The notes under the pieces were generated by a model, which made no database searches, had not been told where the DNA came from, and worked only from the letters and a program-made list of their open reading frames with translations. Below, one piece after another: positions 10,901 through 20,329 of a stretch of DNA of 64,000 nt. Source of the DNA: an uncultured Flavobacteriaceae bacterium (GTDB lineage: Bacteria; Bacteroidota; Bacteroidia; Flavobacteriales; Flavobacteriaceae); contig CANMFQ010000010.1 in assembly GCA_947497145.1 (NCBI GenBank), forward strand, positions 124,001 through 188,000, in the 5' to 3' direction. The position numbers were made by a program, and so were the translations under genes. Within the stretch, counting starts at the first letter, position 1. Each line of letters opens with the position of its first letter.

Positions 10901-13900
10901 CAATGATTACGGCAGATATCTTTTACAGAAGAATAACCACTTCAACACTAAATGGTATTAGTTGCGAACTCATCAGTAATGTTTTAGAAATACGAAACGG
11001 TGGATTGGCTACCCCTGGTGAAATTAATACGACCAACCCCAATGACACTCCTGGCTTGGGTGAAGAAGTGATATGTAGAGGAACGATACCTAGCCCTATT
11101 GTAGAAACTACCGCAGCTACGGGACCAAATTTAACTTACGAATGGTTTGCTAACGGACAACTTATTGCTGGCGAAACAGGTATTAATTATACCCCTACTA
11201 ATGCTATTACTGCTACAACTAATTATGTAAGAACAACCTATAGTACCCAACCAAATGGTGCTGTTTGTGAAGTAAGTACAGAAGAAGAAAGGGTTTTGGT
11301 GCCTCAGGCAGATAATATTGGTAGCGATCAAATTATTTGCACCAATAGCTTACCTGAAACCTTAGGCGATAGTAGCTTAGTAGAAGGGCTTCCGTATTTA
11401 AACTTTCAATGGTATCGTTCGACAGATGGAGTGACCTTCAATTCAATTTTAGGAGCAACAAGTGTTACGTATACACCCAATACCCCCTTTACTGCTGACG
11501 CCTATTTCTATAGAGCTTATACGGTAATTATTGCTGGTACATCTTGTGGACCAGAAATACAGAGTAACACAGTAAAAATAACGGTAAACAATGTAGACGG
11601 CGGAACTATTTCAGAAGATCAAAAAATTTGTTATGGTGAAGATCCTGCGGTAATAAACAGTACGGCAGCAGGTACAGCACGTGGAATTTTGAGCTACCAA
11701 TGGTACTCATCACTTGATAATAGCAATTGGGTAATAATCAATCAAGCAAACAATAGCACTTTTGACCCAGAACCTAAAACGGTTACAACCTATTACAGAA
11801 GAGCCACCGTTTCTTCTTCGTCTGTCATTGATCCCAGTATTCCTAATGTAGATTGTACTGCCTTTAGTAATACAATTGTTATTGAAGTAGCAGAAGAAAT
11901 AAGACCAGGCATACTTGAAGAAAATCAAACACTTTGTGTAGGCGATACACCAGCAACCTTGACCGTAACAAACGGGAGTACATATAGTGATCAAACCATT
12001 GCATGGTATAGCTCTTTAGATGGAATTATATTTACCGATATAGGTGTAAATACAGCCTCTTATACACCACCAATTTTATCACAAACAACACATTACAAAA
12101 GAAGAATTACCAGAACTTCATTAGGTACGCTTACTTGTTTTGAAGAAACCAATACCGTGACATTGATGGTAAATGATATAAACCCAGGTAGTATCGGTGA
12201 GAATCAAGAAGTGTGCGAGGGAGAACAGCCTGATGTTTTAACAGAAATAACAGGGGCTACTGCAACCGGAAGTATAAATTACCAATGGTTATCTTCTACA
12301 GATAATCAAACATATACGGAAGTATCAGGTGCAATTGGAGCTAATTTTTTACCGCCAACAACCTTGGCTACTTCTACCTATTTTAAAAGAAGAAGTATCG
12401 TAATACTTAATGGGCAATCGTGTTTTGCTGATACCGACCCAGTATTGGTGACTATTATCCCTACCCTATTCATTGACAATGATGCTATTATCGCAAATGA
12501 TATTACTGATGCAAGTTGTAATGGTAGTTCTGATGGTAGTATTAGCATTACGAACCTGAGAATTACAGGCGGTAACAGCGCACAGGCACAGGAAAATACC
12601 ATAACGTTATTTGGTTCTCCAGAAGTAGGCACTACTTATAGCATCATCATAAATTCAAAGGTTTATGAACATGAGGTACAACTAAATGGATCAAGCCAAA
12701 CACAAACCCATGAAGAAATTATTCAGGCCTTAGTACAAAATATTAACAATGCTACAGGTAGTAATCTTAGTGATGTTATTGCATCATTAGACAATGAAAG
12801 ATTGATCTTAACTGCTAAAGTTGCTGGCACTGGTTTTACGGCCTATGCTAGTACAGATAGCACTACAAATGCTGGAGCTTCAAGCGTTATTACCAAAGAA
12901 AATAAAGCGCCAAATAGCTATTTATGGACCAAAACTGACGATACTAGTTTTTCTGCTACTACCTTAAATATTTCAGGAGTTACTGCGGGAGTTTACTTTC
13001 TTACGATAACCAATGACATGTGTCAGGTAACCTCTGAACCTTTTGTGGTTTCAGAACCCGAAGAATTAACCTTGGCAATTGGAGATACCTGTAATGCTGC
13101 CTTAACAGCTGCTAGTATGGGAGGTGTACCGCCTTATACCTTTACAATTTCTAGACCCGATGGCACACAACAAACAAGTACATCAAGTAGTGCAAACATT
13201 ACCTATACAGGTTTAACTGGTGGTGCTACTTACACAATCACTGTTCAAGATGCTAGTTGCGCTATTCCAGTATCTGAGTCTGTAACTCTTCCTTTTGGTT
13301 TACAGTTTGATGCTGCTTCTGTTCTTGTAAACAATGTCAGTTGTTACGATCAAAATGATGGATCAATTAGCTTGAATAATGGTGCCACCACCATTACAGG
13401 TGGTTCTGCTCCTTATAATTTTAATTGGACAGGCCCCAATAACGCAAGTTATAACACAGATAATATCAGTAATTTATCTCCTGGAGTGTATGTACTTCAA
13501 GTAAGTGATCAATTGGGATGTACTGCTACCTATACCGCTAATGTGGCATCTAAAACAGCCTTACAAATCAATAATGTACAAGTAGTTAATCAGCGATTGC
13601 AATGTGCGGGAGACACCAATGCAGAAATTGGTGTTCAAATCAGTGCAGACCCCAGTAGTATGTTGCAAATTGAATGGTTGAAAAACGGCACTAATTTCAT
13701 AAATAATAACACCAATATTGGCAATTTGGGTGCTGGCACCTATGAAGTAATTGTAACCGATACCAATAGCAATCCAGATGCGCCTTGTCGGGTGAGCAGA
13801 TCGTTTGAAATTATAGAACCTGAGCCTTTTTTAGCAGTAAACATTTCGGGCTCTACTTCTAATTGTTATGATGAAGATGCTTCTCGTAGTTTTTCCTTTA

Positions 13901-15462
13901 GGGTATCAGGTGGTACACCTCCTTATAGTTATTCAGTAGATAATGCGACGCCCATACTTTTTACCGATACTCAAACAACAATTACAGGCCTATCAAATGA
14001 TAGTCATAGTATTGATGTGACCGATAGTAATGGTTGTGCTCTTCAACAATTTACAATGATACGATCAGAGCCAATTACATATACAGGCACACGCAGTTTT
14101 ACCATGGAGGCTTGCGAAGACACATATGCTTTTAGTTTAGATAGTAACCTCTTCACAGGGGCAACTCCTTTTGCTGGAGGTAATGACTACCTCTATGAAT
14201 GGCGCGGTCCAAATAATTTTGTCACTCAAGATATTACAAGTTTTGAAGCAGAAGTAGGCACCTATTTTCTTACCGTTATAGATGCCAATAACTGTGAATC
14301 AAGTGAAATTGAATTCTCCTTTTCGCCTGCCTATGCGCCTATTGCAGTTGAAAATATAATTCAACCCGTAAGTTGCGGATCAGATAATGATGGAAGCATT
14401 CAAATAAATATTAGCGGTGGCGTTCGCCCTTATACTATTTCTTGGGAAATAGAAACACCGGGCAATGAAGCGAATCCTAACCCAGTATTTACGCCTTTAC
14501 CATTAAATACAACACGATTAAATAATCTTGAAACTGGTAGAATAAGACTCACTGTTACTAGTGATATTGCAGGATGCACGCAAGAAAACGAGGCAAATTA
14601 TTACCAAGAAGTTTATACTATTCCAAAAGCGGAATCGCTCCGCCTAGTAGATGGTCCTTATTTAGATGAAAACTTATGTATTGGAAACCCTGGTAATATT
14701 ACTGTAACCATATTTAATGCACAACAAGGCGATCTTAGCTTTTATTATCAAAATAACTTGGTATCTGCTATTGAAACTGGTGAAGATACGTACAGGGTTC
14801 AAATTCCCGATCCGGTTGAGACAGCTATCTTGAACGTTGTTAATGATCAAGGTTGTGGGTTTACTATGCCTTTAGAAACTAGAGTAGCAACTCCTTCTTT
14901 TAGTTACACGTCAGAAGATCTTGAAGCCACGGGACTCTTGTTAATAAAAAAAGATATCCGCTTTACCAATACAACAGTAGATGCCCATAGCCAAGCAATA
15001 TGGGATTTTGGTGATGGCAGTGCTCCGTTAACAGTAAACCCAGAAGTAGACGGTACAGTAACCCAGCATGCATATAACTTCTCGGGCGAGTATGAAGTAA
15101 CGCTCAGTACTGTCAATGCGCAAGGTTGTTCAAAACAAATGGTACAAAACATACAAGTTGGCGATACATATAAAATAGTCTTCCCCGATGCATTCTCCCC
15201 TAATGCCGACGGCATAAATGATTATTTTCAAGGTAAATTTGCAGGCATTAGTAAGTTTGAATTTCAAATATATGATATGTGGGGCGCCCTAGTATATTCG
15301 ACAAAGCACGACCATGATTCAGCACCTACAAATTGGGGTTGGAACGGTACTTACTCAAACAGAAAACCTTACCAACAGTTCTCTTTTAGATACGTTTTTA
15401 AAGGGTATACAGGTGAAAATATAGAAATTATCAAAACAGGCGAAGCCACAATAATAAGATAA
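7927..15462 (+). CDS. Giant SprB-like surface adhesin with T9SS C-terminal signal
   Basis: The 2511-residue protein begins with a signal peptide (about residues 1-25). From about residue 170 to 1515 I count 14 imperfect repeats of about 95 residues. Each has an I/V-C-x-x-x-x-P opening, a central YQW-type tryptophan and a YRR motif before a closing Cys, which is an Ig-like beta-sandwich pattern. Residues about 1515-2290 hold SprB-type modules (SCYDQNDGSI, GVYVLQVSD). A PKD domain (WDFGDGS) sits near 2358. The last 95 residues (FPDAFSPNADGIND to the end) are the gliding-motility-associated C-terminal domain that directs type IX secretion. It should be displayed on the cell surface for adhesion or gliding. 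The following gene is its SprF-like partner. Confidence 0.9.
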   Translation: MFKSIVKFVVFLIIANLTTWYGVAQTTVDLENTTFSTCGNALPTAIISLGTLTFSETTATDFSINNNTFFIQAPSNFEISTTTATSMGSDISAISVTQVSGNPSRLQVQINVTATATIDVFSIENVQIQLISGATATDGQLVYIEGAANALNGLANNAILETITFTPNSGGTGVDQSVCAIADVQNITVIDDNVTQSRTYAWDVLDNGVWTAIPSSNTEALTVDTATFPNGISTYRRATSFSLYGETCTLYSSSAVITVNEIYPGSITEGTNQNICANETPEVLNSTSDVAVTPSGGVATYQWYENSTGTWTAITGANDSFYQPGALSETTSFRRRITNSYGSFSCFEETNPVSIIVNAVVAGGTTTDQNICALADIQLLTVNNGENTGTYQWQKNISGTWEDIAGATQGTYDASGNLTPGISMFRRITRLSGVSCEGISTVSTITYTDFTVGSISGAQTICYNEVPTSLTSTSEASGSGTISYQWEIFDGTDWNAIAGATLVSYQPAALQESTSYRRRDRIELNGFSCTDVTNEIRIEVLDDINGGVAVADQTLCVGETPTAITITGGTAANQNISYQWQSRTSGSFANMVGETDPSLTIPSSPANTTEYRRQTLVSNNGEVCFENSTVSTIFINKITPGVIGNDQDICRGAVPNTLVSISNTIAEGSVTYNWESSSDNGTTWQAIGGATGTTHNPGSFTNNMQFRRLDISTLNGKVCSAYTNTIRINVAGEIEGGTGSSEQTICEDALPTTLTVTGATPAGTGVNFQWYASPDAVTYSIITGETGEELDVSSPITETTYYRRSVTVTSNGNTCTAFSTPTKVTLLALDAGTISQTQTVCDTGTVNTITSTEDAVSNGTITYTWQDSDDGNTWVDIASTDQATYTPALPTETEKYYRRKATAVLNGLQCVVFTDGVIVYANRFVMGNTHRVTFSGGETGSIDVCTNSVLGALRGNFMLTATGDLTYQWQVSNDNITFSDIGGATSPTYNPPMITADIFYRRITTSTLNGISCELISNVLEIRNGGLATPGEINTTNPNDTPGLGEEVICRGTIPSPIVETTAATGPNLTYEWFANGQLIAGETGINYTPTNAITATTNYVRTTYSTQPNGAVCEVSTEEERVLVPQADNIGSDQIICTNSLPETLGDSSLVEGLPYLNFQWYRSTDGVTFNSILGATSVTYTPNTPFTADAYFYRAYTVIIAGTSCGPEIQSNTVKITVNNVDGGTISEDQKICYGEDPAVINSTAAGTARGILSYQWYSSLDNSNWVIINQANNSTFDPEPKTVTTYYRRATVSSSSVIDPSIPNVDCTAFSNTIVIEVAEEIRPGILEENQTLCVGDTPATLTVTNGSTYSDQTIAWYSSLDGIIFTDIGVNTASYTPPILSQTTHYKRRITRTSLGTLTCFEETNTVTLMVNDINPGSIGENQEVCEGEQPDVLTEITGATATGSINYQWLSSTDNQTYTEVSGAIGANFLPPTTLATSTYFKRRSIVILNGQSCFADTDPVLVTIIPTLFIDNDAIIANDITDASCNGSSDGSISITNLRITGGNSAQAQENTITLFGSPEVGTTYSIIINSKVYEHEVQLNGSSQTQTHEEIIQALVQNINNATGSNLSDVIASLDNERLILTAKVAGTGFTAYASTDSTTNAGASSVITKENKAPNSYLWTKTDDTSFSATTLNISGVTAGVYFLTITNDMCQVTSEPFVVSEPEELTLAIGDTCNAALTAASMGGVPPYTFTISRPDGTQQTSTSSSANITYTGLTGGATYTITVQDASCAIPVSESVTLPFGLQFDAASVLVNNVSCYDQNDGSISLNNGATTITGGSAPYNFNWTGPNNASYNTDNISNLSPGVYVLQVSDQLGCTATYTANVASKTALQINNVQVVNQRLQCAGDTNAEIGVQISADPSSMLQIEWLKNGTNFINNNTNIGNLGAGTYEVIVTDTNSNPDAPCRVSRSFEIIEPEPFLAVNISGSTSNCYDEDASRSFSFRVSGGTPPYSYSVDNATPILFTDTQTTITGLSNDSHSIDVTDSNGCALQQFTMIRSEPITYTGTRSFTMEACEDTYAFSLDSNLFTGATPFAGGNDYLYEWRGPNNFVTQDITSFEAEVGTYFLTVIDANNCESSEIEFSFSPAYAPIAVENIIQPVSCGSDNDGSIQINISGGVRPYTISWEIETPGNEANPNPVFTPLPLNTTRLNNLETGRIRLTVTSDIAGCTQENEANYYQEVYTIPKAESLRLVDGPYLDENLCIGNPGNITVTIFNAQQGDLSFYYQNNLVSAIETGEDTYRVQIPDPVETAILNVVNDQGCGFTMPLETRVATPSFSYTSEDLEATGLLLIKKDIRFTNTTVDAHSQAIWDFGDGSAPLTVNPEVDGTVTQHAYNFSGEYEVTLSTVNAQGCSKQMVQNIQVGDTYKIVFPDAFSPNADGINDYFQGKFAGISKFEFQIYDMWGALVYSTKHDHDSAPTNWGWNGTYSNRKPYQQFSFRYVFKGYTGENIEIIKTGEATIIR

Positions 15463-16472
15463 TGAAGGTACCTATTAAATGGTTTACAGTTTTATTACTT
15501 TTGCTAGTTACTCAAAACTATGCACAGGATAAGTTTATTCAAAACCTTAGCAAAGTACCTGCATTTTTGAATCCTAGTTTTTATGCTTTTAAAGATAGAA
15601 CACAAATTGGTGTTTTAGGAGAAATAACGAGTCAAAGTATCGGTACACAATCAGAGCATAAATACGCCTTTGGTTCCACTCAGTTTGAGGAATATAATTT
15701 TCAACTGGCTTTTGACTTTTTTAGCAATTCACTTAAAAACGGTGGGTATAATTATTCAACCGCTGCTTCTACTTTTGTTTACAAATTAAAACTGCCCAAC
15801 GAATGGCTACTCTATCCTGGTATTACAGGAGCCTATAGTCGATATAAGTTTGATTTTAGTAACCTCACATTTCAAGATCAGATTAATATTTTTTCAGGGG
15901 AAATTAGCTCAAATACAATTGATCCTGTTGCAGCATACAATAGCGTTGGATATATGGATTTAGGGGCTTCAGTTATGATGCATAATGATGAGAATATGAT
16001 CATTGGCCTATCATTTAAACACATCAATAAACCTCGCTTGTCTTCAGAATTATCTGAATCAGGAGGAAACAGGGTATACCTAAAAATGCTAGTCTCAGGT
16101 CAATTTGGGTATGAGCTCGATATTAATAAATATGGTTTAGCTAAAATTCCGAAACATTCGTATTTGTATTTTTATAATAGCGTATCACTGCAAGGGAGTA
16201 CCACAAGGTTTGATTTTTACCAAGATGCCACTCTAGGGAATTTCAGTTTCGGTATAAACCAGCATTTCAATTTTATGGAGGCTTTTTCATTTTCTGAAAT
16301 TGGCGTATCCTCTAGTATAACTTTTGAAACTTTTGAACTGGGTGTTAATTACCGAATACCCTTTGGAAATCAAGCAAAAGTATATATCCCCAATGCTTTA
16401 GAGCTATTTTTAACCTTCAATATTTCAAGATTCAAAGAACGTAGAAGATCAAATTATAGCAGGTTTTACTAA
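15462..16472 (+). CDS. PorP/SprF family type IX secretion membrane protein
   Basis: This 336-residue outer-membrane protein has a signal peptide (to about residue 21) and beta-barrel-type alternation. The segment KVPAFLNPSFYAFKDRTQIG after the signal, with an Asn-Pro near the mature N-terminus, is typical of PorP/SprF proteins. These are needed to export or anchor specific large cargo with a gliding-type C-terminal domain. The ATG overlaps the adhesin stop by one base (TAATG), so the two are one transcription and translation unit, as with SprB and SprF. The stop also overlaps the convergent DUF1080 gene's stop. Confidence 0.85.
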   Translation: MKVPIKWFTVLLLLLVTQNYAQDKFIQNLSKVPAFLNPSFYAFKDRTQIGVLGEITSQSIGTQSEHKYAFGSTQFEEYNFQLAFDFFSNSLKNGGYNYSTAASTFVYKLKLPNEWLLYPGITGAYSRYKFDFSNLTFQDQINIFSGEISSNTIDPVAAYNSVGYMDLGASVMMHNDENMIIGLSFKHINKPRLSSELSESGGNRVYLKMLVSGQFGYELDINKYGLAKIPKHSYLYFYNSVSLQGSTTRFDFYQDATLGNFSFGINQHFNFMEAFSFSEIGVSSSITFETFELGVNYRIPFGNQAKVYIPNALELFLTFNISRFKERRRSNYSRFY

Positions 16473-17365
16473 TAAACACAAGCTGCCTGATCATTTTTCA
16501 CATAATAATCTTTGTAGTTTTTGGCTTTTTTATCCATGCAACCACATAGATTGAGCAATTCGATTGATTTAAAATCTATTGGATGCGACTCTGCCTGAAT
16601 AGAAATATACCCCTCTTTTAAAGGTTTTCCTTCTTCATAGGCACTTTCAATATAGCCGCTCACATTGCCGCCACCAATGGTAGGCTTTTTAAATGCTAAA
16701 ACCACCTCCCCTTCCATAATATGTTGCACAAGGGAGTCACCTAGCACTAGGGCTTCAACCGTTACCCATTGATCGCCATGATAGGTTTTTGAGGTACTAT
16801 TCACACAATGTGTAGTAAATAATGAATCTCCAAGAATAACATTGGTGCCTGGGGTACATAAATTTGCTGTTGTACGTTCATGAGTACCATCACCCCCCAA
16901 GAGTTGTAATTCTAATGAAATAGGAAAATCTTGATCAAGCCCTATTGTTGCTGGTTCTTGACAGTGTAACATTAATCCGTTATTACGAACTGCCCAACCA
17001 GGTCCATTAACCATTTGATTGCCAACAAAACGATAGGTTGCTTTTAACCTGTAATGCGAAAACTTTTCTTTGTAATACAGATGCCCAAAATTACCTTTGA
17101 AAGTGTCTTGTGGTGTATACCGTACACTTAACAGACGATCTTTATACACAAATCGGTTTTTATAATTCACCCCCAATTCTGATCCTGCAAATTTTGGTGT
17201 CCAATCGTCATAATTTGAACCATCAAATAATGAAACCCACGTTTCTTCATTATTGTGTTGCACTGGTTTTTCTTTACAAGCGCCCAAAAACAATAGCATT
17301 AGTACCAGAAAACATGCGATATAATTAAATAGATTGGTAAAGAAACTCTTGATTGCTGTCTTCAT
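16469..17365 (-). CDS. DUF1080 (3-keto-disaccharide hydrolase fold) lipoprotein
   Basis: The 298-residue protein has a signal peptide ending in a lipobox (LFLGAC), so it should be lipid-anchored. WVSLFDGSNYDDW is the usual opening of the DUF1080 / PF06439 jelly-roll domain, which fills most of the protein and ends near FKSIELLNL. Members bind or cleave sugars such as 3-keto-glycosides. The last 25 residues form an extra Cys-containing tail (CGCMDKKAKNY ... ACVY) like the short Cys-loop repeats of other Bacteroidetes exported proteins. It lies 158 bp downstream of the sialidase-like gene on the same strand and may or may not share its transcript. Confidence 0.8.
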   Translation of the reverse strand: MKTAIKSFFTNLFNYIACFLVLMLLFLGACKEKPVQHNNEETWVSLFDGSNYDDWTPKFAGSELGVNYKNRFVYKDRLLSVRYTPQDTFKGNFGHLYYKEKFSHYRLKATYRFVGNQMVNGPGWAVRNNGLMLHCQEPATIGLDQDFPISLELQLLGGDGTHERTTANLCTPGTNVILGDSLFTTHCVNSTSKTYHGDQWVTVEALVLGDSLVQHIMEGEVVLAFKKPTIGGGNVSGYIESAYEEGKPLKEGYISIQAESHPIDFKSIELLNLCGCMDKKAKNYKDYYVKNDQAACVY

Positions 17366-17523
17366 TTAAAGTGGTTTTTAGTAAAACTATTATTTTTCTA
17401 TTGTTATTTATAGTGCTAATTCAATTTTAAATCAACAGCCATTCCTGTTCTATACTCCCTGTACATCAAAAAGGCTTACGAACTAGCTGTTTATGGCTTG
17501 CGTTTTACCATTAAAAGATCCTT

Positions 17524-18756
17524 TTAAAAGCTAATAAAGGGCACATAAGCCGTTTTAATGGTTGTAGCAGTTGGCGTGACCGCAGTCCATGCGAAATGTA
17601 CATTATCTCCTATGCGTTCCATCTGCGGAAAACCTGTTTTGCGAGAAGCATCAATAGTTGCAATTACCAATGGAGGTGCTTTTTCACCTGATAACGATAC
17701 TTTCATAGCCTTTAGTTGGGTCTTATTTTCTGATGACCCCATCCAACTAACAAGGGCATTTTTTTCATCTATTAGGGCTACATCAACTCGTCCGAGTACC
17801 TTTCCCTCTTCAATTACAATAGGTACCTTAAAATTAGCGCCTCCGTCTTGTGAAAATGCTAATTGCACTCTTGGTTTCTGTTGTGCTTCGGTGAACCAGG
17901 CTACGACCAAGGTATTTTTAATGGCAGCTGCTTTAGGTCCGTTTACCGGACAGCCCTTAATTTTCCATCCATCATTATGTAGCGCTTTAGGAGTTGTCCA
18001 TTCGCCAGCCACATTACGTACAATATAAATATCACGCACTTCTTCGGTTGATCGATCACGGTATAAAACAACAGGGCCATTAGCCGTTATAGCCGCTGTG
18101 GTTTGACAACAATCACAAGTACGAGCATCTAATTCTTTTTCTACAGTTACGCCGCCATTTACATCAATTTCAGCAGCCCGTACCGTCATCGCACCACGTT
18201 CTCCTGCTTCGTTTTCTTCGGTATTTCTACCATCTAACCAACAGCTAAAAAAACCATCTTTATAAGGCAAAATACTAACAAAACCGTGCTCTGTAGGGGT
18301 ACCATCTGTATGTAAAGGTAGATCTGTTTGCCATTCTTGTGCTTCTTTTGGCTTCACATTCATCTTTACATCATAAGAATAGGTGTCTTTGGTTGATTTT
18401 TTTAGCACATGTGACCATAAATTTCCATTGTTTTCGGCAATCATAGGAAAATCTGCCCAATTTACAAACCAATCATCTCCCTGTAGTATCGTTTGCGAAT
18501 TTTGCCATGTATTATTCACTAATTCCGCATAATGCAATGCTGTTGCTGTGTCTCCTTTTTTTGTCACCCATGACAAGAAGGTTTTTTGTTCGTTAGAAAA
18601 CAAATAGGGTAATGAACTATTTTCAGCTGTAGGAGCTGTCAAATATACCAAAGGATGTTTTGTTGTGTTATTTTCTGCTGGTGTGTTTACATGCTCTTTG
18701 CAGTTAAAAAACAAAGAAATTAAAACGCTTACTACTAATAACTTATGTAAATTCAC
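17524..18756 (-). CDS. Sialidase-like (BNR-type propeller) lipoprotein with CxCC motif
   Basis: The protein has 410 residues and begins with a lipoprotein signal (lipid-bearing Cys about residue 19). The body has repeated propeller-like strands with SxDGG-type elements (FSQDGGANF), the pattern of exo-sialidase-like six-bladed folds. I see no clear set of sialidase catalytic residues. A Cys cluster (DARTCDCCQTT, C214/C216/C217) plus a GCPVNGP segment is unusual for a sialidase and could bind metal or form disulfides. The GTG start follows directly on the TAG stop of the TlpA-like gene, so the two are tightly coupled. The function name rests on fold only. Confidence 0.6.
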   Translation of the reverse strand: MNLHKLLVVSVLISLFFNCKEHVNTPAENNTTKHPLVYLTAPTAENSSLPYLFSNEQKTFLSWVTKKGDTATALHYAELVNNTWQNSQTILQGDDWFVNWADFPMIAENNGNLWSHVLKKSTKDTYSYDVKMNVKPKEAQEWQTDLPLHTDGTPTEHGFVSILPYKDGFFSCWLDGRNTEENEAGERGAMTVRAAEIDVNGGVTVEKELDARTCDCCQTTAAITANGPVVLYRDRSTEEVRDIYIVRNVAGEWTTPKALHNDGWKIKGCPVNGPKAAAIKNTLVVAWFTEAQQKPRVQLAFSQDGGANFKVPIVIEEGKVLGRVDVALIDEKNALVSWMGSSENKTQLKAMKVSLSGEKAPPLVIATIDASRKTGFPQMERIGDNVHFAWTAVTPTATTIKTAYVPFISF

Positions 18757-19269
18757 CTAATGTATTTGTTTTAATTTTTGAATTGTCTCAGAAGCATCCC
18801 AATCTATACCTCCATCTACACGTTCTACCTGCTCCCCTGCTTCATTGTATAGAAACGTAACAGGAAGCGCGGTGATCTGTAAATCACCATAAGCACCATT
18901 AAATTTGATAAATTCAAAATCGAAGTTCTTAGCCTTCTTAAAGGCGTTTATTTTGTCTGTAGATTGGTCAGAGGCAAGCAGAAAAACAAAATTCTCTTTC
19001 TCCAAAACCTTTTTAAGCGTTAAAATGGAAGGCATTTCTTCGATACAGGGGCCACACCATGTTGCCCAGTAGTTCAAAAAGATCCGTTTCCCCTTGTAAT
19101 CTTCTAATTCAATGGGATTTCCGTCTAAATCTTCATACGTACTTTTAACTGCCTGTTTTTCAAGTTTTACTGGCGCTTTGGTGTTGGGTGATGCCTTTTG
19201 CTCTTGAACTTCCTTACAATTACAACACATTGTTATTAAAATAACAAACGGTATATATTTTTTGCACAT
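18757..19269 (-). CDS. TlpA-like thioredoxin-family lipoprotein
   Basis: A 170-residue protein whose start is chosen at the ATG at 19267-19269, because it gives a compact lipoprotein signal (MCKKYIPFVILITMCC). A longer frame would begin at 19338 but adds a non-signal tail. WATWCGPC gives the redox pair C72/C75, and a cis-proline loop (ALPVTFLY) follows. It should be a periplasm-facing thiol-disulfide oxidoreductase of the TlpA/ResA group. It sits between TerC and the Cys-rich sialidase-like lipoprotein, which may be its substrate; that is inference from adjacency. Confidence 0.8.
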   Translation of the reverse strand: MCKKYIPFVILITMCCNCKEVQEQKASPNTKAPVKLEKQAVKSTYEDLDGNPIELEDYKGKRIFLNYWATWCGPCIEEMPSILTLKKVLEKENFVFLLASDQSTDKINAFKKAKNFDFEFIKFNGAYGDLQITALPVTFLYNEAGEQVERVDGGIDWDASETIQKLKQIH

Positions 19270-19341
19270 GTGTAAATGAACAAAATACGTACCGTATTTC
19301 CTAAGAAAAGAAAACAGTAATAAGACACCTTGAGTCATGGC

Positions 19342-20109
19342 TTACTTATTTTTAGAAAGTTTCTTTTGATACTTTGACTGCACCACATCAATAACCACTA
19401 AAACCACAATAACAAAATAAAAGGTAGTTTTACTCATTGGGGTAACTGCATTGCCAAAAAGCTTTAAATGTGCCAAATGGCCACCTTCAGACAATAGCAT
19501 GATACCTACAATAAACAGAATAAACAGACCGAGAACCTCATACATGCGGTTCTTTTTTAAGAATTCAGAAACTTTTCCTGAGAGCCAAATCATTAGTACT
19601 CCACCAATAATTATAGCTGTAGCCATTACCCAAAATACATTGGTAAGCGCCATAGCACTCAAAATGGAATCAAAAGAAAATACCAAATTCATAATCACAA
19701 TAGAAAAAATAATCAGATTTACGCTTTTGGGTTTTTTATCCTCATCATGTCCTTCGTCATCCATGCTTAACATATGCCAAATCTCTTTTACCGCAGTATA
19801 CATAATGAAAACGCCTCCTCCTAAAACAATAATACTGTGCAAATTAAAATGCCCTTCAATAGCAGCATTATCAAAGCCAAAAAAAGGATCTTGAAAATAA
19901 GCAATCACACGAATTAAGACAAACAGCAAAATAATACGCAATACGATCGCTAAACCAATACCCAAGGTACGTACCCGTTTTTGATCTGCTTCTGGTGCTC
20001 GTTTAGACTCTAAAGAGATATATAAAAGATTATCAAGCCCCAATACCGCTTGCAAAAGTGTAAGCATAGCTAGGGTTATAAAATTATCAATGGTAAAGAG
20101 ACCTTCCAT
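19342..20109 (-). CDS. TerC family integral membrane protein
   Basis: This 255-residue protein has about seven hydrophobic segments. VLGLDNLLYI near the N-terminus and VFSFDSILSA in the middle carry the two conserved acidic motifs of the TerC/Alx/YkoY family. Members of the family export manganese or act in metal and envelope stress. It is the first gene of an apparent three-gene operon with the TlpA-like and sialidase-like lipoproteins. A TATATTTG promoter element lies about 33 bases upstream of the ATG. A second, diverged TerC-family gene lies at 28.3 kb. Confidence 0.85.
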   Translation of the reverse strand: MEGLFTIDNFITLAMLTLLQAVLGLDNLLYISLESKRAPEADQKRVRTLGIGLAIVLRIILLFVLIRVIAYFQDPFFGFDNAAIEGHFNLHSIIVLGGGVFIMYTAVKEIWHMLSMDDEGHDEDKKPKSVNLIIFSIVIMNLVFSFDSILSAMALTNVFWVMATAIIIGGVLMIWLSGKVSEFLKKNRMYEVLGLFILFIVGIMLLSEGGHLAHLKLFGNAVTPMSKTTFYFVIVVLVVIDVVQSKYQKKLSKNK

Positions 20110-20141
20110 AAAAGTATATTTGATTTATATAAATAGGATAA

Positions 20142-20149
20142 CAAATATA
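20142..20149 (-). promoter_or_regulatory. Promoter -7 element (TATATTTG) for the TerC operon
   Basis: On the minus strand the bases read TATATTTG, a perfect match to the Bacteroidetes TAnnTTTG consensus, about 33 bases before the TerC start. Not tested for a -33 partner beyond visual inspection. Confidence 0.55.
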
Positions 20150-20329
20150 AAAGAAATTATGATGGGTACTAAGATCAAGATTTAGTCACATAATTATGCT
20201 GCACTAATTCTCCTATTTTCAGTTCGCTATAAAGCTGTTTTAATGCTATTTACATATAAAAACCTGCAATATACGCTCTTTAAAAATTCAACAATAATAT
20301 GCTAGCTTGTTTAATTTTACCTAGTGCAA

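Noticed and set aside
8400-12480. Regular repeats that could be mistaken for a CRISPR or tandem DNA array
   Set aside because: Repeats are at protein level, about 95 codons and strongly diverged in DNA.
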